From: Bacillota bacterium | Lineage (GTDB): Bacteria > Bacillota > Clostridia > Peptostreptococcales > Acidaminobacteraceae | Assembly (NCBI GenBank): GCA_020161295.1 | Contig: JAIUOA010000005.1 | Span: 1 to 64,000 of the forward strand | Direction of reading: 5' to 3' | Length of the DNA stretch: 64,000 nt | Shown here: one piece after another, positions 25,199 to 34,220 of the stretch | How positions within the stretch are numbered: the first letter of the stretch is position 1 | Layout: every line of letters begins with the position of its first letter | Translations under genes and position numbers: made by a program | Notes under the pieces: model-generated | The model's database searches: none | What the model saw: the letters and a program-made list of their open reading frames with translations, nothing else | What the model was told of the DNA's origin: nothing

Positions 25199-26734
25199 TT
25201 ATCTATGACTTGCGTATCGACCTCTAAACTTACTGATATCATCTAAACTCAATCCCATTTGAATGATGCCTGGCTCATCAGTCCTAGCAAGACCGACGAA
25301 TTTGAACACCTTGCCATCGATGTCACGGACCATCATGGCTTGCGCGACGCGATGCTTAGGATTTTTTAAGATAGCATAAAATGGATAGGCTTGTGTTTCA
25401 GGATTATCCTCAATGGTGAATCCAATCCCCATGGGGTTATTAGATAAAACGGTGACACCCTTCCCGTTGGTGATGTAGAACTCAGAAATCCCCGTCTGTT
25501 TAGAAAATTCCACTAAAAAGGCGTTATCGATTTTTTTGCCCTTCATAATCGCTGCTAAATGTTCGCCGGTTTCAAACAACTCCACATTTAAAGCATCATC
25601 AAACTTCTTAACGAAAGCGTTAAGCTTGTTCGATACGCCTTTGATCGTCTGCGCGAGCACTGCATTATCCCGCGTTTTATGACGATGAACTTCTACATCT
25701 CTTCCCGCTTCTTCTGTGGCGCGTTCAGACTCGGCAGCGATACCAGCCAGTTTGTCCACGTTGCTGGCGAGTGTTTCTGTCGCCAGTAATTGCTCGTTGA
25801 TGCTCAGCGTTATATTTTTGATAAATGAAAGCATGCCTTCGGCACCTTTCACCATGTCATTAAGATTTTCGACCGCTTGAGTGTTCGCATTTTTAAGTGC
25901 TGTGGTCGTCTCCACACTGGCGTTGATTTCATTAACCACAGATCCCATGGAAAGCGCAACCTCGCGGATGCGTCCTTGAATATCCGTGGCAAGCCTTGAG
26001 CTTTCATCAGCTAGCTTCGTTACTTCGTTAGCAACGACAGCAAAACCTCTACCCGCTTCACCAGCACGCGCGGATTCGATGGAAGCATTAAGCGCTAGAA
26101 GATTGGTCTGCTCTGAAATTTTAGTAATGCCTGACGTCATGTTTTGAATCATTTCAAACAATTGTTCAAGCTGAATGACTTGATTCATGGCATTCGATAG
26201 CTTATCGGAAATCACATCGATGCCGTCTAGTGCTTCTAAAATCGTGCTACGACCTGTTTGGATCGTTCTTAGCGTTTCTTCAGTCACTTGCATATAATCC
26301 TGACTGTCATTGGCCATTTGATCGTTTGCACTTTGAAGCTCCTCTGAAACAGACGCGTTCTCCATGGATGCCCCGGCGATATCGTGCGAGTGATGCTTGA
26401 TGGTGCGAATTTGCTCCTCGATCATCGTCATATGCTTGAGTGAATCATCTGAATTTGACTGTAGCATATGAGATTGCTTTGCAAGGTCCAGCTCTGACTG
26501 TAGCATGTTAAAAAGCCAATCCTTCATGGTCTTTTGAAGCTTCATGATCGCTGATTCAAGTTCACGACTTCTTCCACTAACCAATTTCTGATCGCATTCA
26601 GCTAAGAAATTTCCCTGTGCATATTTCTCCAGTAACACTTTTAAAGCCCCATCATCCTTCCTCTGACGCCTATTGATGAACACTAGTACGCCAATCCAAA
26701 ACAATGATGCACAAACCACACCTAATATCAGCAT
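25199..26734 (-). CDS. Methyl-accepting-type signalling protein with a C-terminal sensor domain
   Basis: A single N-terminal membrane segment (about 4-21) with no periplasmic loop leads into a long helical signalling region. The chemoreceptor hairpin tip is clear at about 207-239 (ISEQTNLLALNASIESARAGEAGRG). After the helices end near 375 there is a C-terminal domain of about 130 residues containing FYITNGKGVTVLSNNP and GKVFKFVGLAR, reading like a PAS/Cache-type ligand-binding fold. The protein therefore probably senses a cytoplasmic compound. It lies between the amidase and the hydroxylase genes, 13 nt from the latter, which suggests a purine-related signal. Its start has a GGGGAGG site. Confidence 0.85.
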   Translation of the reverse strand: MLILGVVCASLFWIGVLVFINRRQRKDDGALKVLLEKYAQGNFLAECDQKLVSGRSRELESAIMKLQKTMKDWLFNMLQSELDLAKQSHMLQSNSDDSLKHMTMIEEQIRTIKHHSHDIAGASMENASVSEELQSANDQMANDSQDYMQVTEETLRTIQTGRSTILEALDGIDVISDKLSNAMNQVIQLEQLFEMIQNMTSGITKISEQTNLLALNASIESARAGEAGRGFAVVANEVTKLADESSRLATDIQGRIREVALSMGSVVNEINASVETTTALKNANTQAVENLNDMVKGAEGMLSFIKNITLSINEQLLATETLASNVDKLAGIAAESERATEEAGRDVEVHRHKTRDNAVLAQTIKGVSNKLNAFVKKFDDALNVELFETGEHLAAIMKGKKIDNAFLVEFSKQTGISEFYITNGKGVTVLSNNPMGIGFTIEDNPETQAYPFYAILKNPKHRVAQAMMVRDIDGKVFKFVGLARTDEPGIIQMGLSLDDISKFRGRYASHR

Positions 26735-26757
26735 AAAACCTCCCCTTATTTATCCTG

Positions 26758-28215
26758 CTAAAACCCTCTCGGTATCATACGCACCGCTTCTATGGACTCA
26801 TACCCAAAAGCGATTTCAATTAACGTCTCTTCAGTGAAAGGACGCCCTAAAATTTCAAGCCCTATCGGCACACCTATCGGCGCTTCCTCACTTGGCTCAG
26901 AAAAACCTGCTGGTACACAGATGGATGGATAGCCCGTCACACTGCTTAGTACGCCATTTCGCTCTAGCTGTGAGCTCCCAGCCTTACACACCAACTGCTT
27001 TTGGTGAGGATAAACCATCGCTACGATGCCTTCTCTCTTAAAGATTTCATCCAAATGATTTCTCACGTCTTCTTGAGAGGCGATTCTTTTTTGGTAAGCC
27101 TCAGTTGATGTTGACAATGTCAGCGCTTCTTCGATATTTGATCTCACGCCTGGATGTGTTAAACCACTATCATAAATAGCTTGCATATCACGATATGGCA
27201 TATGCGCTGGCAGTGTCTGTAAATACTGATTGAGATGGTCCTTAAAATCGTGTAGATGAACACTGACTTCTTTTACCAGATGGCCTGTGTCGATGGCATC
27301 CTCCAAGTAGATAATTTCAGCCCCAGCATGCTTCATCTTTTCGATAGCGTGATTTACAGCGCGGTTGGTTGAATCATGCCACGCTTCAGCGCCAAATAGT
27401 GATTTTAAAATGCCAATGCGCTTTCCACTTAAACCATTTGGATCAAGGTGCTTCGTATAATCGTCGATTTTATAATCATTTTGTCCTTTGGTAATCGGGT
27501 CTTCTGGATCGTAGCCTTTCATAATTTCCAGCGCAATCGCTGCATCTGCAACAGTACGCGTGAGTGGCCCTGCTGTATCCTGTGTATAAGAATAAGGCAC
27601 GATGCCACTGCGGCTTAAGAGTCCTAAGGTAGGTCGGATGCCAACTAAGTTGTTAGCAGATGCCGGTGAGCGAACCGAGTTGATGGTGTCTGTTCCAAGT
27701 CCCAGTAACGCATAATCTGCCGCCATGCCAGCGCCTGTTCCGCCACTTGATCCACCTGGCGTTCTGGTGAGGTCGTAAGGGTTATAGGATTGTCCTAAAA
27801 CAGAGCTGACCGTTTCTCCCCAGATGGCAAATTCGTGTAGATTTGCTTTCGCCACGACGATTCCACCCGATTTTAGAATTTTATCTAAAATAAATGCATC
27901 CTTCTCTGGAATAAAACCTTTGAGTGTCATGCTTCCCGCTGTGGTTTCCATGCCTGCTGTTTCAAAGTTGTCTTTGACCAGCACAGGTACACCATGTAGC
28001 GGACCGATGAGCCCTTTCTCTTTTAATAGCAAATCCATTTTTTCTGCTTCTTCAAGGGCATTTGGGTTGATCATGATCACAGCCTTAATTTGATCATCAA
28101 ATGTTGCGATACGATCCAAGTAGTACTGCGTTAATGCCTTGCACGTTATCGTTCCTTCCAACAATGCTTTATGGTATTTTTCAATCGTCATTTCACGACA
28201 ACTCATCTCAGTCAT
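26758..28215 (-). CDS. Amidase signature family hydrolase
   Basis: Amidase signature enzymes hydrolyse amides through a Ser-cisSer-Lys triad. Here Lys81 (VLVKDNF), Ser156 (GGSSGG) and Ser180 (GTDTINSVRSPAS) have the expected spacing of 24 residues between the serines. Length (485) is normal. It is not a GatA, because no gatB or gatC is next to it. It is the first gene of the run that includes the chemoreceptor and hydroxylase genes, with a good promoter about 50 nt upstream. In this setting it may act on an amide such as oxamate, but family members vary widely. Confidence 0.87.
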   Translation of the reverse strand: MTEMSCREMTIEKYHKALLEGTITCKALTQYYLDRIATFDDQIKAVIMINPNALEEAEKMDLLLKEKGLIGPLHGVPVLVKDNFETAGMETTAGSMTLKGFIPEKDAFILDKILKSGGIVVAKANLHEFAIWGETVSSVLGQSYNPYDLTRTPGGSSGGTGAGMAADYALLGLGTDTINSVRSPASANNLVGIRPTLGLLSRSGIVPYSYTQDTAGPLTRTVADAAIALEIMKGYDPEDPITKGQNDYKIDDYTKHLDPNGLSGKRIGILKSLFGAEAWHDSTNRAVNHAIEKMKHAGAEIIYLEDAIDTGHLVKEVSVHLHDFKDHLNQYLQTLPAHMPYRDMQAIYDSGLTHPGVRSNIEEALTLSTSTEAYQKRIASQEDVRNHLDEIFKREGIVAMVYPHQKQLVCKAGSSQLERNGVLSSVTGYPSICVPAGFSEPSEEAPIGVPIGLEILGRPFTEETLIEIAFGYESIEAVRMIPRGF

Positions 28216-28264
28216 GATATCCTCCTAAATAATGCGCTTTTATGTTAAGTGCACATAGTTCTTC

Positions 28265-28292
28265 TATATACCATATTACACTAATTTAACAA
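28265..28292 (-). promoter_or_regulatory. Promoter of the amidase-chemoreceptor-hydroxylase operon
   Basis: On the minus strand TTGTTA (28287-28292) and TATATA (28265-28270) are separated by 16 nt, close to the vegetative consensus TTGACA/TATAAT. It lies about 50 nt upstream of the amidase ATG. No operator was recognised. Confidence 0.45.
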
Positions 28293-28353
28293 AACTTCGT
28301 TATAAAAATCAACCCTTTTAACTTCAAATATTTGTTATAACATTACAACCACG

Positions 28354-28396
28354 AAAAAAGCCCTAATGAAGTGGATTGCTTCACTAGGACTTTTTT
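28354..28396 (-). terminator. Terminator after the cupin gene, possibly bidirectional
   Basis: A stem of about 14 pairs with one or two mismatches (roughly AAGCCCTAATGAAG against CTTCACTAGGACTT) has six A residues before it and six T residues after it. It could therefore stop transcription on either strand. It lies 18 nt past the cupin stop. Confidence 0.75.
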
Positions 28397-28414
28397 AATA
28401 TTACGAGCACTTTA

Positions 28415-28771
28415 CTAGAAGTTCACCACGTTCGCTGGTGGAAAAACGACGATTAAGAGCATTTTAAATCTTTCTTTTGCTAAAAGTGCATGTGGAACAC
28501 CTGCTGGCATTACGATGGTTTCTCCAGCCTTAACATTAAAGACGTCTTCACCTATCGTGATTTCAGAAACGCCATCCAGTATATAGACCATGGCATCACC
28601 ATGCGATGCATGTGAGCTGATTTCCTCGTTTTGGTCAAATGCGAAAAGCGTCATGTTCATATGCTTATTTTGGGCGAGTGTTCTGCTGACCACTTGGCCG
28701 TCTTGGTAATTAACTAAATTAACCATTTCTAAAGGGGTTGAAAAATCGATATTTTTAATCATTTGGCTCAT
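28415..28771 (-). CDS. Small single-domain cupin protein
   Basis: A 118-residue protein with one beta-barrel cupin domain. The metal-binding pattern reads SSHASHGDAMVYILDG followed by VMPAGVPHALLA, which keeps most of the ligand histidines. The ATG used lies five nt after GGAGG; an ATG ten nt further upstream lacks a site. The protein is monocistronic, between two terminator/promoter regions. Many such cupins are small-molecule binders or isomerases of unknown role; nothing in the sequence identifies the substrate. Confidence 0.82.
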   Translation of the reverse strand: MSQMIKNIDFSTPLEMVNLVNYQDGQVVSRTLAQNKHMNMTLFAFDQNEEISSHASHGDAMVYILDGVSEITIGEDVFNVKAGETIVMPAGVPHALLAKERFKMLLIVVFPPANVVNF

Positions 28772-28875
28772 GTTTTCCTCCATAGGGTTTATTATTCATA
28801 CGACTCTTATAAGTTTAATATACCCTATAGTGGCCAATTAATCCGTCACAATGGTTACTTTTTACAAAGCAACAC

Positions 28876-29982
28876 TTATTCACCTAAAAACGAAAAATGC
28901 ATATAGTCGTTACTCATGGACCAAGCATCGCCACCCCATGAAAATCCATATTTTTTAAAAGCCGTCACCACGTCACCATACGGTTTGATGGAAAATGGAT
29001 TCTCGCCTGGTTTCCAAAACGAACCTGCCACGATCGTCCCATCTTTTCGAATCATGTAATTCTCGTTTGCATTAATGTCGATAGCAAGTCCCCAGCGATG
29101 CTCTGATGTAGGACTCTGACGCCACGAATAGCCACCGATATCCTTAATCGGATACTTTTCAGGACCTTCATAAATTTCTTTGAAAATCTGTTTCACGGTT
29201 TCCGCGATGGCCTTATTTACCATCACGCTTCGTTTTCCAGGCACCTTTGAGCCCGATGCCGTTAGCACCCAGACATCCACTGTCACCATGGTCATCGCTG
29301 CCTTCGCAATCTCAGCGGTGGCATACTTTGGCGCTTCAGCAGATCCAAATACCAGTGCATATTTAACAGAATTATTACCTAGTTTAACCATTAACTGCTC
29401 AGGAGTTAGGAACTCACGGTCATTTCGATAACCCCCTCTAGAGGTGGTGTTATACTGCCATAGATTACTGGAAAGGTCACTGGATGCTTTTGCACGCTCG
29501 CACATATAATCGTAAGCGATTTGAATATAAGCAACCGCCTCTTCACTGGTGATATATGCTTTTGGATCTAATACATCGCCCTCAGTTTCACTAATAATAC
29601 CTGCCGTCATCATGACATAGATGGGTTTCATCGCCCATAGACTCAACTGGTTAGCGTCTTTAAAGCGCGTTTGAATCGCATTTACGGCATCAATCGCCTT
29701 CGGATCCAGTGTCGCATCACTTTCATCAAATCCCACTAACATTTCATGGAGCATGACGAAGAGCTCTTCTCTCGTAATCAATCCGTCTTTATGAAACTCC
29801 TTTTTTGAATGCGTTGTGGCGATTTCGTACAGCGAGCTCTTATTTGCCGTCGGTGTTTCTACTGAAGAATTCCAGTTCCATCTACTCGACCAATCATCAG
29901 CAAAAGCAGGTGAACCACCAACCATGGCTATGATCGTCAACATCACTAATCCTTTTTTTAGTAACCACTCTATTTTTTTCAT
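28876..29982 (-). CDS. Secreted M15-type D-Ala-D-Ala carboxypeptidase with S-layer-homology-like region
   Basis: After a signal peptide ending near AFA-D, a region of about 100-150 residues resembles S-layer-homology repeats (RFKDANQLSLWAMKPI). The C-terminal domain carries the VanY/M15 zinc pattern: SEHRWGLAIDIN, then a Trp-rich stretch, and DYMHFSFLG at the end, supplying the His-Asp-His ligands. It would trim peptidoglycan stem peptides outside the membrane. The start is the ATG 7 nt after GAGGAG; a longer reading begins inside the leader. Repeats may fix it to secondary wall polymer, which is inference. Confidence 0.85.
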   Translation of the reverse strand: MKKIEWLLKKGLVMLTIIAMVGGSPAFADDWSSRWNWNSSVETPTANKSSLYEIATTHSKKEFHKDGLITREELFVMLHEMLVGFDESDATLDPKAIDAVNAIQTRFKDANQLSLWAMKPIYVMMTAGIISETEGDVLDPKAYITSEEAVAYIQIAYDYMCERAKASSDLSSNLWQYNTTSRGGYRNDREFLTPEQLMVKLGNNSVKYALVFGSAEAPKYATAEIAKAAMTMVTVDVWVLTASGSKVPGKRSVMVNKAIAETVKQIFKEIYEGPEKYPIKDIGGYSWRQSPTSEHRWGLAIDINANENYMIRKDGTIVAGSFWKPGENPFSIKPYGDVVTAFKKYGFSWGGDAWSMSNDYMHFSFLGE

Positions 29983-30132
29983 ACATCGCTCCTCATCAAA
30001 TCCAGTAACCATAAGCAAATTCATTTTCATTTTGTAATGATTACTTTATCTTAACATTTTTGAGGTAACTGAAAAACCCGCTTAGCCTATATAGTGCCTA
30101 ATCGGAACGATGTAGGGACCAAAGTCCCTCGG

Positions 30133-31755
30133 TTACTTCTCCACCCAAATCGCTATCGCCGCTTTAATGTCGAGAATCGATGACCCCGACATGGAGAACT
30201 CGTCGAGTCCCATTTCAAGTAAGGTCTCTGTGGCGCGCAGGTCCCCCGCCATTTCACCACACATGCCACACCAGATCCCCGCCTCATGCGCGGCGTCGAT
30301 GGACATTTTAATCAGTCTTAATACCGCGGGATTCATAGGATCATAGAGGTGTGAGATATTTGCGTTCATGCGGTCGACTGCCAACGTGTACTGGATGAGG
30401 TCATTGGTACCAATACTGAAAAAGTCCACTTCCCTCGCCAGTTGATCTGCAACGATCGCAGCAGATGGAATTTCGATCATGATGCCCACCGGAATCTCAG
30501 CATTAAATGCAAGTCCCTCTGATTCGAGTTCAGCCTTACATGCGTTGATGATGGCTTTCGCCTCTAAAATCTCGTTTACGTTACCGATCATCGGTAGCAT
30601 GATTTGAACGTCACCATGAGCACTCGCTCTTAATAGCGCCCTAATCTGCGCTTTAAATAAATCCACATGTTTAAAGCAAAGTCTGATGGCGCGAAGTCCT
30701 AAGAACGGATTCATCTCAGCATCGATGGGCAGATAGCTCAGCTGTTTATCGCCACCGATATCCAGCGTTCTGATGACCACCGGTTTTCCAGCAATACGTT
30801 CAGCCACCGTTTTATAAATCTGGTACTGCTCTTCCTCCGTCGGCGCTGCATCGCGGTCCATAAATACGAACTCTGTTCTAAAAAGTCCGATGCCATCGCC
30901 GCCATTTTCAAGTACAGCGTCCAGGTCCTTCACAGAGCCGATGTTACCTGCGACGAGGATTTCTCTGCCATCCGCATAACTGAAATGACTATTTTTATAG
31001 TGTTTCATTTCCTCGCGTTTTTTGAGGAAGGCTTGTTTTATGCCGTCATACTTAGCGACTGTATCAGTATCTGGGGTCAAATAGATTTCACCCATTAGTC
31101 CATCGACGATGATGGGCATCCCATCAGCCACTAATGAGGTAATATTTCCCGTACCAACCACCGAGCATATTTCTAAGCTTCTGGCCATAATGGCACTGTG
31201 CGACGTAAAACCACCGATGTCCGTTACAAATGCGATGACTTTATCGCGATCTAGGCCAGCAGTGTCAGAGGGGGTCAAATCGTGTGCCACGACGACCGTA
31301 TTTTCAGGCAGATCGGAAAAATCATCTGAAATGCCTAAAAGATTCCGGATAATGCGATTGCCCACGTCCTCGATGTCCGCGGCGCGTTCCCTCATGTAGT
31401 CGTTATCCATGCTTGCGAAGAGGTTTTTATAAAAGCCCTTCACCTGCTCTGTCGCTGCCGGCGCACGTAATCCGTCATTTTCGATGGCTTCCATAATGGC
31501 ACCTGCAAACTCTGGATCCTCTAAGAACATGGCATGGCTGTCGAATACCATGGCTTCATGCTCGCCCATGCTCTTCAGTGCCTTTTCCTTTAAAACGCCT
31601 ATTTGCGCTTTTGCGTTTTCGACGGCTTTCTTAAACCCAGCCAGTTCTTCCACACGGTCAGTGGATGGCGTCGGATCGATCACGATTTCTTGATGCTTTA
31701 ATATCCTAACGGTTCCTATCGCGATGCCTTTTGATGCTGCAATCCCCTTAATCAT
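30133..31755 (-). CDS. ptsI: PTS Enzyme I (phosphoenolpyruvate-protein phosphotransferase)
   Basis: Enzyme I takes phosphate from phosphoenolpyruvate and passes it to HPr. Its phosphorylated histidine lies in GGFTSHSAIMARS and the PEP-binding C-terminal domain has GTNDLIQYTLAVDR and the catalytic Cys motif GMCGEMAGD. Length is 540 residues from the ATG eight nt after AAGGGGG. The gene follows the PRD regulator by 27 nt and ends a four-gene run that has EIIA and EIIB but no membrane components. HPr is not adjacent but occurs near 62.4 kb. Confidence 0.95.
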   Translation of the reverse strand: MIKGIAASKGIAIGTVRILKHQEIVIDPTPSTDRVEELAGFKKAVENAKAQIGVLKEKALKSMGEHEAMVFDSHAMFLEDPEFAGAIMEAIENDGLRAPAATEQVKGFYKNLFASMDNDYMRERAADIEDVGNRIIRNLLGISDDFSDLPENTVVVAHDLTPSDTAGLDRDKVIAFVTDIGGFTSHSAIMARSLEICSVVGTGNITSLVADGMPIIVDGLMGEIYLTPDTDTVAKYDGIKQAFLKKREEMKHYKNSHFSYADGREILVAGNIGSVKDLDAVLENGGDGIGLFRTEFVFMDRDAAPTEEEQYQIYKTVAERIAGKPVVIRTLDIGGDKQLSYLPIDAEMNPFLGLRAIRLCFKHVDLFKAQIRALLRASAHGDVQIMLPMIGNVNEILEAKAIINACKAELESEGLAFNAEIPVGIMIEIPSAAIVADQLAREVDFFSIGTNDLIQYTLAVDRMNANISHLYDPMNPAVLRLIKMSIDAAHEAGIWCGMCGEMAGDLRATETLLEMGLDEFSMSGSSILDIKAAIAIWVEK

Positions 31756-31782
31756 TTGTTGCCCCCTTATGGTCACTTAAAT

Positions 31783-33729
31783 TTATAATTCGTAGGTCGT
31801 TATAAAACGCGTCATGATTTCCATGACTGCGTCAAAATTTCTCGCATTAATGAGCTCATAAACCCTTTGGACATTACCTGTGAGTACGCGTAATAGGTTT
31901 AGCGTCTGAAAAGGCATGCGCTCATGCTGGCTAGCGATGTTTAGAAGCACCAGCTGACAGACCTCCTTATCCCAAATAATCGGATGCTGTAACACGCATA
32001 TGGCGATCTTAGGCGTCGTATCCGCTGGCAGGAGGTTATGTGGAAGCGCCACAGCGTTTCCGCGTTCGGTTGAGGACCAATCCTCACGTTTGATAATCGC
32101 CTCGATTACCCCTGAATCATGTTCTGGATCCGATTCTAAAAGCGCATTGCTTAGAAAATCCAGTACCTCTTCTTTATTATGGGCTTTGAGACCAGAAAAA
32201 AAGAGCTTTCGATCAAAATGCGAAAGAAACTGAGAGGATTCCAGCTGGCGGTTAGTAAAATAACGCTTTAGACGCTGAATATCCCCTTCAGTAAAGAAAA
32301 AATTGACGCGAAGCACGTCGATTTCCACTGAAAACTGTACCGAAGGAATATCGGTGATGATGACATCATAGCCAGATAAATCAAGGTATTCGAGCTCGTA
32401 AATTTCAGCGGAATGAATACGCTCTATATAGCTACCAAATGAAGCATTTAAAGCTTCCACGAACAAATCCACCGCATTTCTACCGCTAGATAAAACGATC
32501 ATGATCCTGGATTTCACATTTGAAAAGAGCGTATGGTAAAACTGATAAAAACGGTAGCTGAGATAGGCGATTTCAGTCTCTTGTACTGGTAGGCCTAATT
32601 GCTCTGAAATCCAGTCACTGGCGATAACGGCGTATTCAAAAGACGGATTGCTTCCCTTGCTTTCAAGGATCCCTACATCCCTTTTCTCAAGGCCGTATTT
32701 CAAACGGTAAAACATCCCTCTTAAATGTTTGGCCATGGCCACTTCTAGCTTGTCTTCCAGAAATGGAAGCCCTAGCTTTTCCTCTAAATAGCTGAGGAGC
32801 CGTTTGCTATAATCCATGTAAAGCGCTTCTCTGAGGACGGAGAAGGGTTCCTCTTTCATCATGTTCCGCCTCGAAATAATGAAGATGGCCATAAAGGCGA
32901 TTTCGCGTTCGGGTATATGACCAATCTCATCCCACATGTCCTGATAAAAGGCTTTCGCAATCTCGTATTCAACCTTGCTCGGCAGATTAAGGGTGTCTTC
33001 ATCCGATAAGATGATGAGGTGCCCCTTTGAGCGCCTGAATTCTGAAACCGTAACGAGTTTAACCAGTTTTCTTAAGGAGTTCGTGGACATGGACACGCCA
33101 TAGCTGAGTAAGAGCTTTACGATTTTTTCAGTCATCAATTTGGCATCATATTTATAAAGCGGTGGATGCATCAAGTCATCGATGTTATTCATGTCCTCAT
33201 CGGCATCTAAATAGTCCACCAATGCCACTCGGAAATGCATCTCCTTCCCCACGATCTTAAGTCCATATTTTGCCCGATGCTCTATACGCAAATGATAGGT
33301 TTTTAGTAGTCGTCTCGCTTCACGTAAATCCTTCGATAAAGTGACCCGGCTAATAAAAAGCGCTTCCATCAGTTGCTCCATTTTAAGGTGGGTTTCGCTC
33401 ATCAATAGGCGTCTGACGATGTACTCCACGCGTTCGGAAGCCTCATTTGGAACCCAATACGCATCCAGGTATTTAGCATTAAACGTCTGCATAAACACTC
33501 TAAATTCGTTTTCATCCATTATTTCTAAGGTGTAGCCGCTCCCTGTCTTCGAAAGGATCTTCGCGCCACCCGCAATTTTCAAGATGTCGTTAACGACACT
33601 CATGCTGTTTCGGACAGTCTTAGGAGATGTGCCTAAGATGACCGCTAAAAGCTCACTGCTTAATGGTCTTTGTGCGTTGATCAAGTGTTTAAGGATTAGT
33701 ATTTCCCTTTTGCCAAGTTGATGAATCAT
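31783..33729 (-). CDS. BglG/MtlR-type PRD regulator with EIIB- and EIIA-like domains
   Basis: N-terminal helix-turn-helix (about 1-60) with a second HTH-like region, then two PTS regulation domains (about 165-270 and 280-400), an EIIB-like domain (about 405-460) and a C-terminal fructose-type EIIA-like domain (about 500-640). EIIA keeps the phosphorylatable histidine (GNAVALPHN). The EIIB-like domain reads VLSSGRN where a phosphorylated Cys is usual, and PRD ends read FMAIFIISRR and YLSYRFYQF in place of the usual ALH-type histidine. So only some phosphorylation sites remain. It probably activates a PTS-linked target; the target is unknown. Confidence 0.87.
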   Translation of the reverse strand: MIHQLGKREILILKHLINAQRPLSSELLAVILGTSPKTVRNSMSVVNDILKIAGGAKILSKTGSGYTLEIMDENEFRVFMQTFNAKYLDAYWVPNEASERVEYIVRRLLMSETHLKMEQLMEALFISRVTLSKDLREARRLLKTYHLRIEHRAKYGLKIVGKEMHFRVALVDYLDADEDMNNIDDLMHPPLYKYDAKLMTEKIVKLLLSYGVSMSTNSLRKLVKLVTVSEFRRSKGHLIILSDEDTLNLPSKVEYEIAKAFYQDMWDEIGHIPEREIAFMAIFIISRRNMMKEEPFSVLREALYMDYSKRLLSYLEEKLGLPFLEDKLEVAMAKHLRGMFYRLKYGLEKRDVGILESKGSNPSFEYAVIASDWISEQLGLPVQETEIAYLSYRFYQFYHTLFSNVKSRIMIVLSSGRNAVDLFVEALNASFGSYIERIHSAEIYELEYLDLSGYDVIITDIPSVQFSVEIDVLRVNFFFTEGDIQRLKRYFTNRQLESSQFLSHFDRKLFFSGLKAHNKEEVLDFLSNALLESDPEHDSGVIEAIIKREDWSSTERGNAVALPHNLLPADTTPKIAICVLQHPIIWDKEVCQLVLLNIASQHERMPFQTLNLLRVLTGNVQRVYELINARNFDAVMEIMTRFITTYEL

Positions 33730-33738
33730 AGGTGCCCC

Positions 33739-34206
33739 CTATAGCGCGATGGCTTGATTTTCATCTGTGGGGAGCAAACGCTTGGTCAAAAGGATCCCCT
33801 TCGACATCAGCACTTTACAGTCCGTTACATCTTTACTGGAAAGTGAAAGCCGTTCGCTTAATTCCAATTCTGTCGGTTTTGAACTAAGATTACCCAGATT
33901 AGCTTCAGTGATACTTACACCTTGCTGAATCAGCTCGATAAGCTTCCCTGGCGTCTTTATAATCAATAAGACGCGTTGTCCTTCATAAACCCCTTGCTTG
34001 ATGCGTTCTGCAGCCTTTTGAACTGTGAGGACAGAGAGACTGATGCCGTTTGGGGTTGCTAGCTTTAATGACATTTTTATCAGGTCTGAACGACTGGCTT
34101 CATCATCCACCACCATGATTCGCGTAGCACCTAGGCTATGGGTCCATATCATGGCCACCTGGCCATGGATTAGTCTGTCGTCTATACGGACGTGAATTAA
34201 AGACAT
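33739..34206 (-). CDS. PTS mannose/sorbose-type EIIB
   Basis: EIIB of the mannose family is phosphorylated on a histidine by EIIA and normally donates to a sugar through EIIC/EIID. The signature RIDDRLIHGQV at residues 8-18 places the active His at 15. Length is 155 residues; the ATG is used rather than the GTG two codons earlier because GGAGG lies five nt before it. It sits between EIIA and the PRD regulator. No EIIC or EIID gene follows, so it may act as a regulatory phosphocarrier for the neighbouring PRD protein. Confidence 0.9.
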   Translation of the reverse strand: MSLIHVRIDDRLIHGQVAMIWTHSLGATRIMVVDDEASRSDLIKMSLKLATPNGISLSVLTVQKAAERIKQGVYEGQRVLLIIKTPGKLIELIQQGVSITEANLGNLSSKPTELELSERLSLSSKDVTDCKVLMSKGILLTKRLLPTDENQAIAL

Positions 34207-34220
34207 AGACACCTCCTCAC

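Noticed and set aside
30090..30127. Hairpin AGGGAC/GTCCCT after ptsI as a terminator
   Set aside because: The stem is short and no T run follows on the minus strand, so it is not called.
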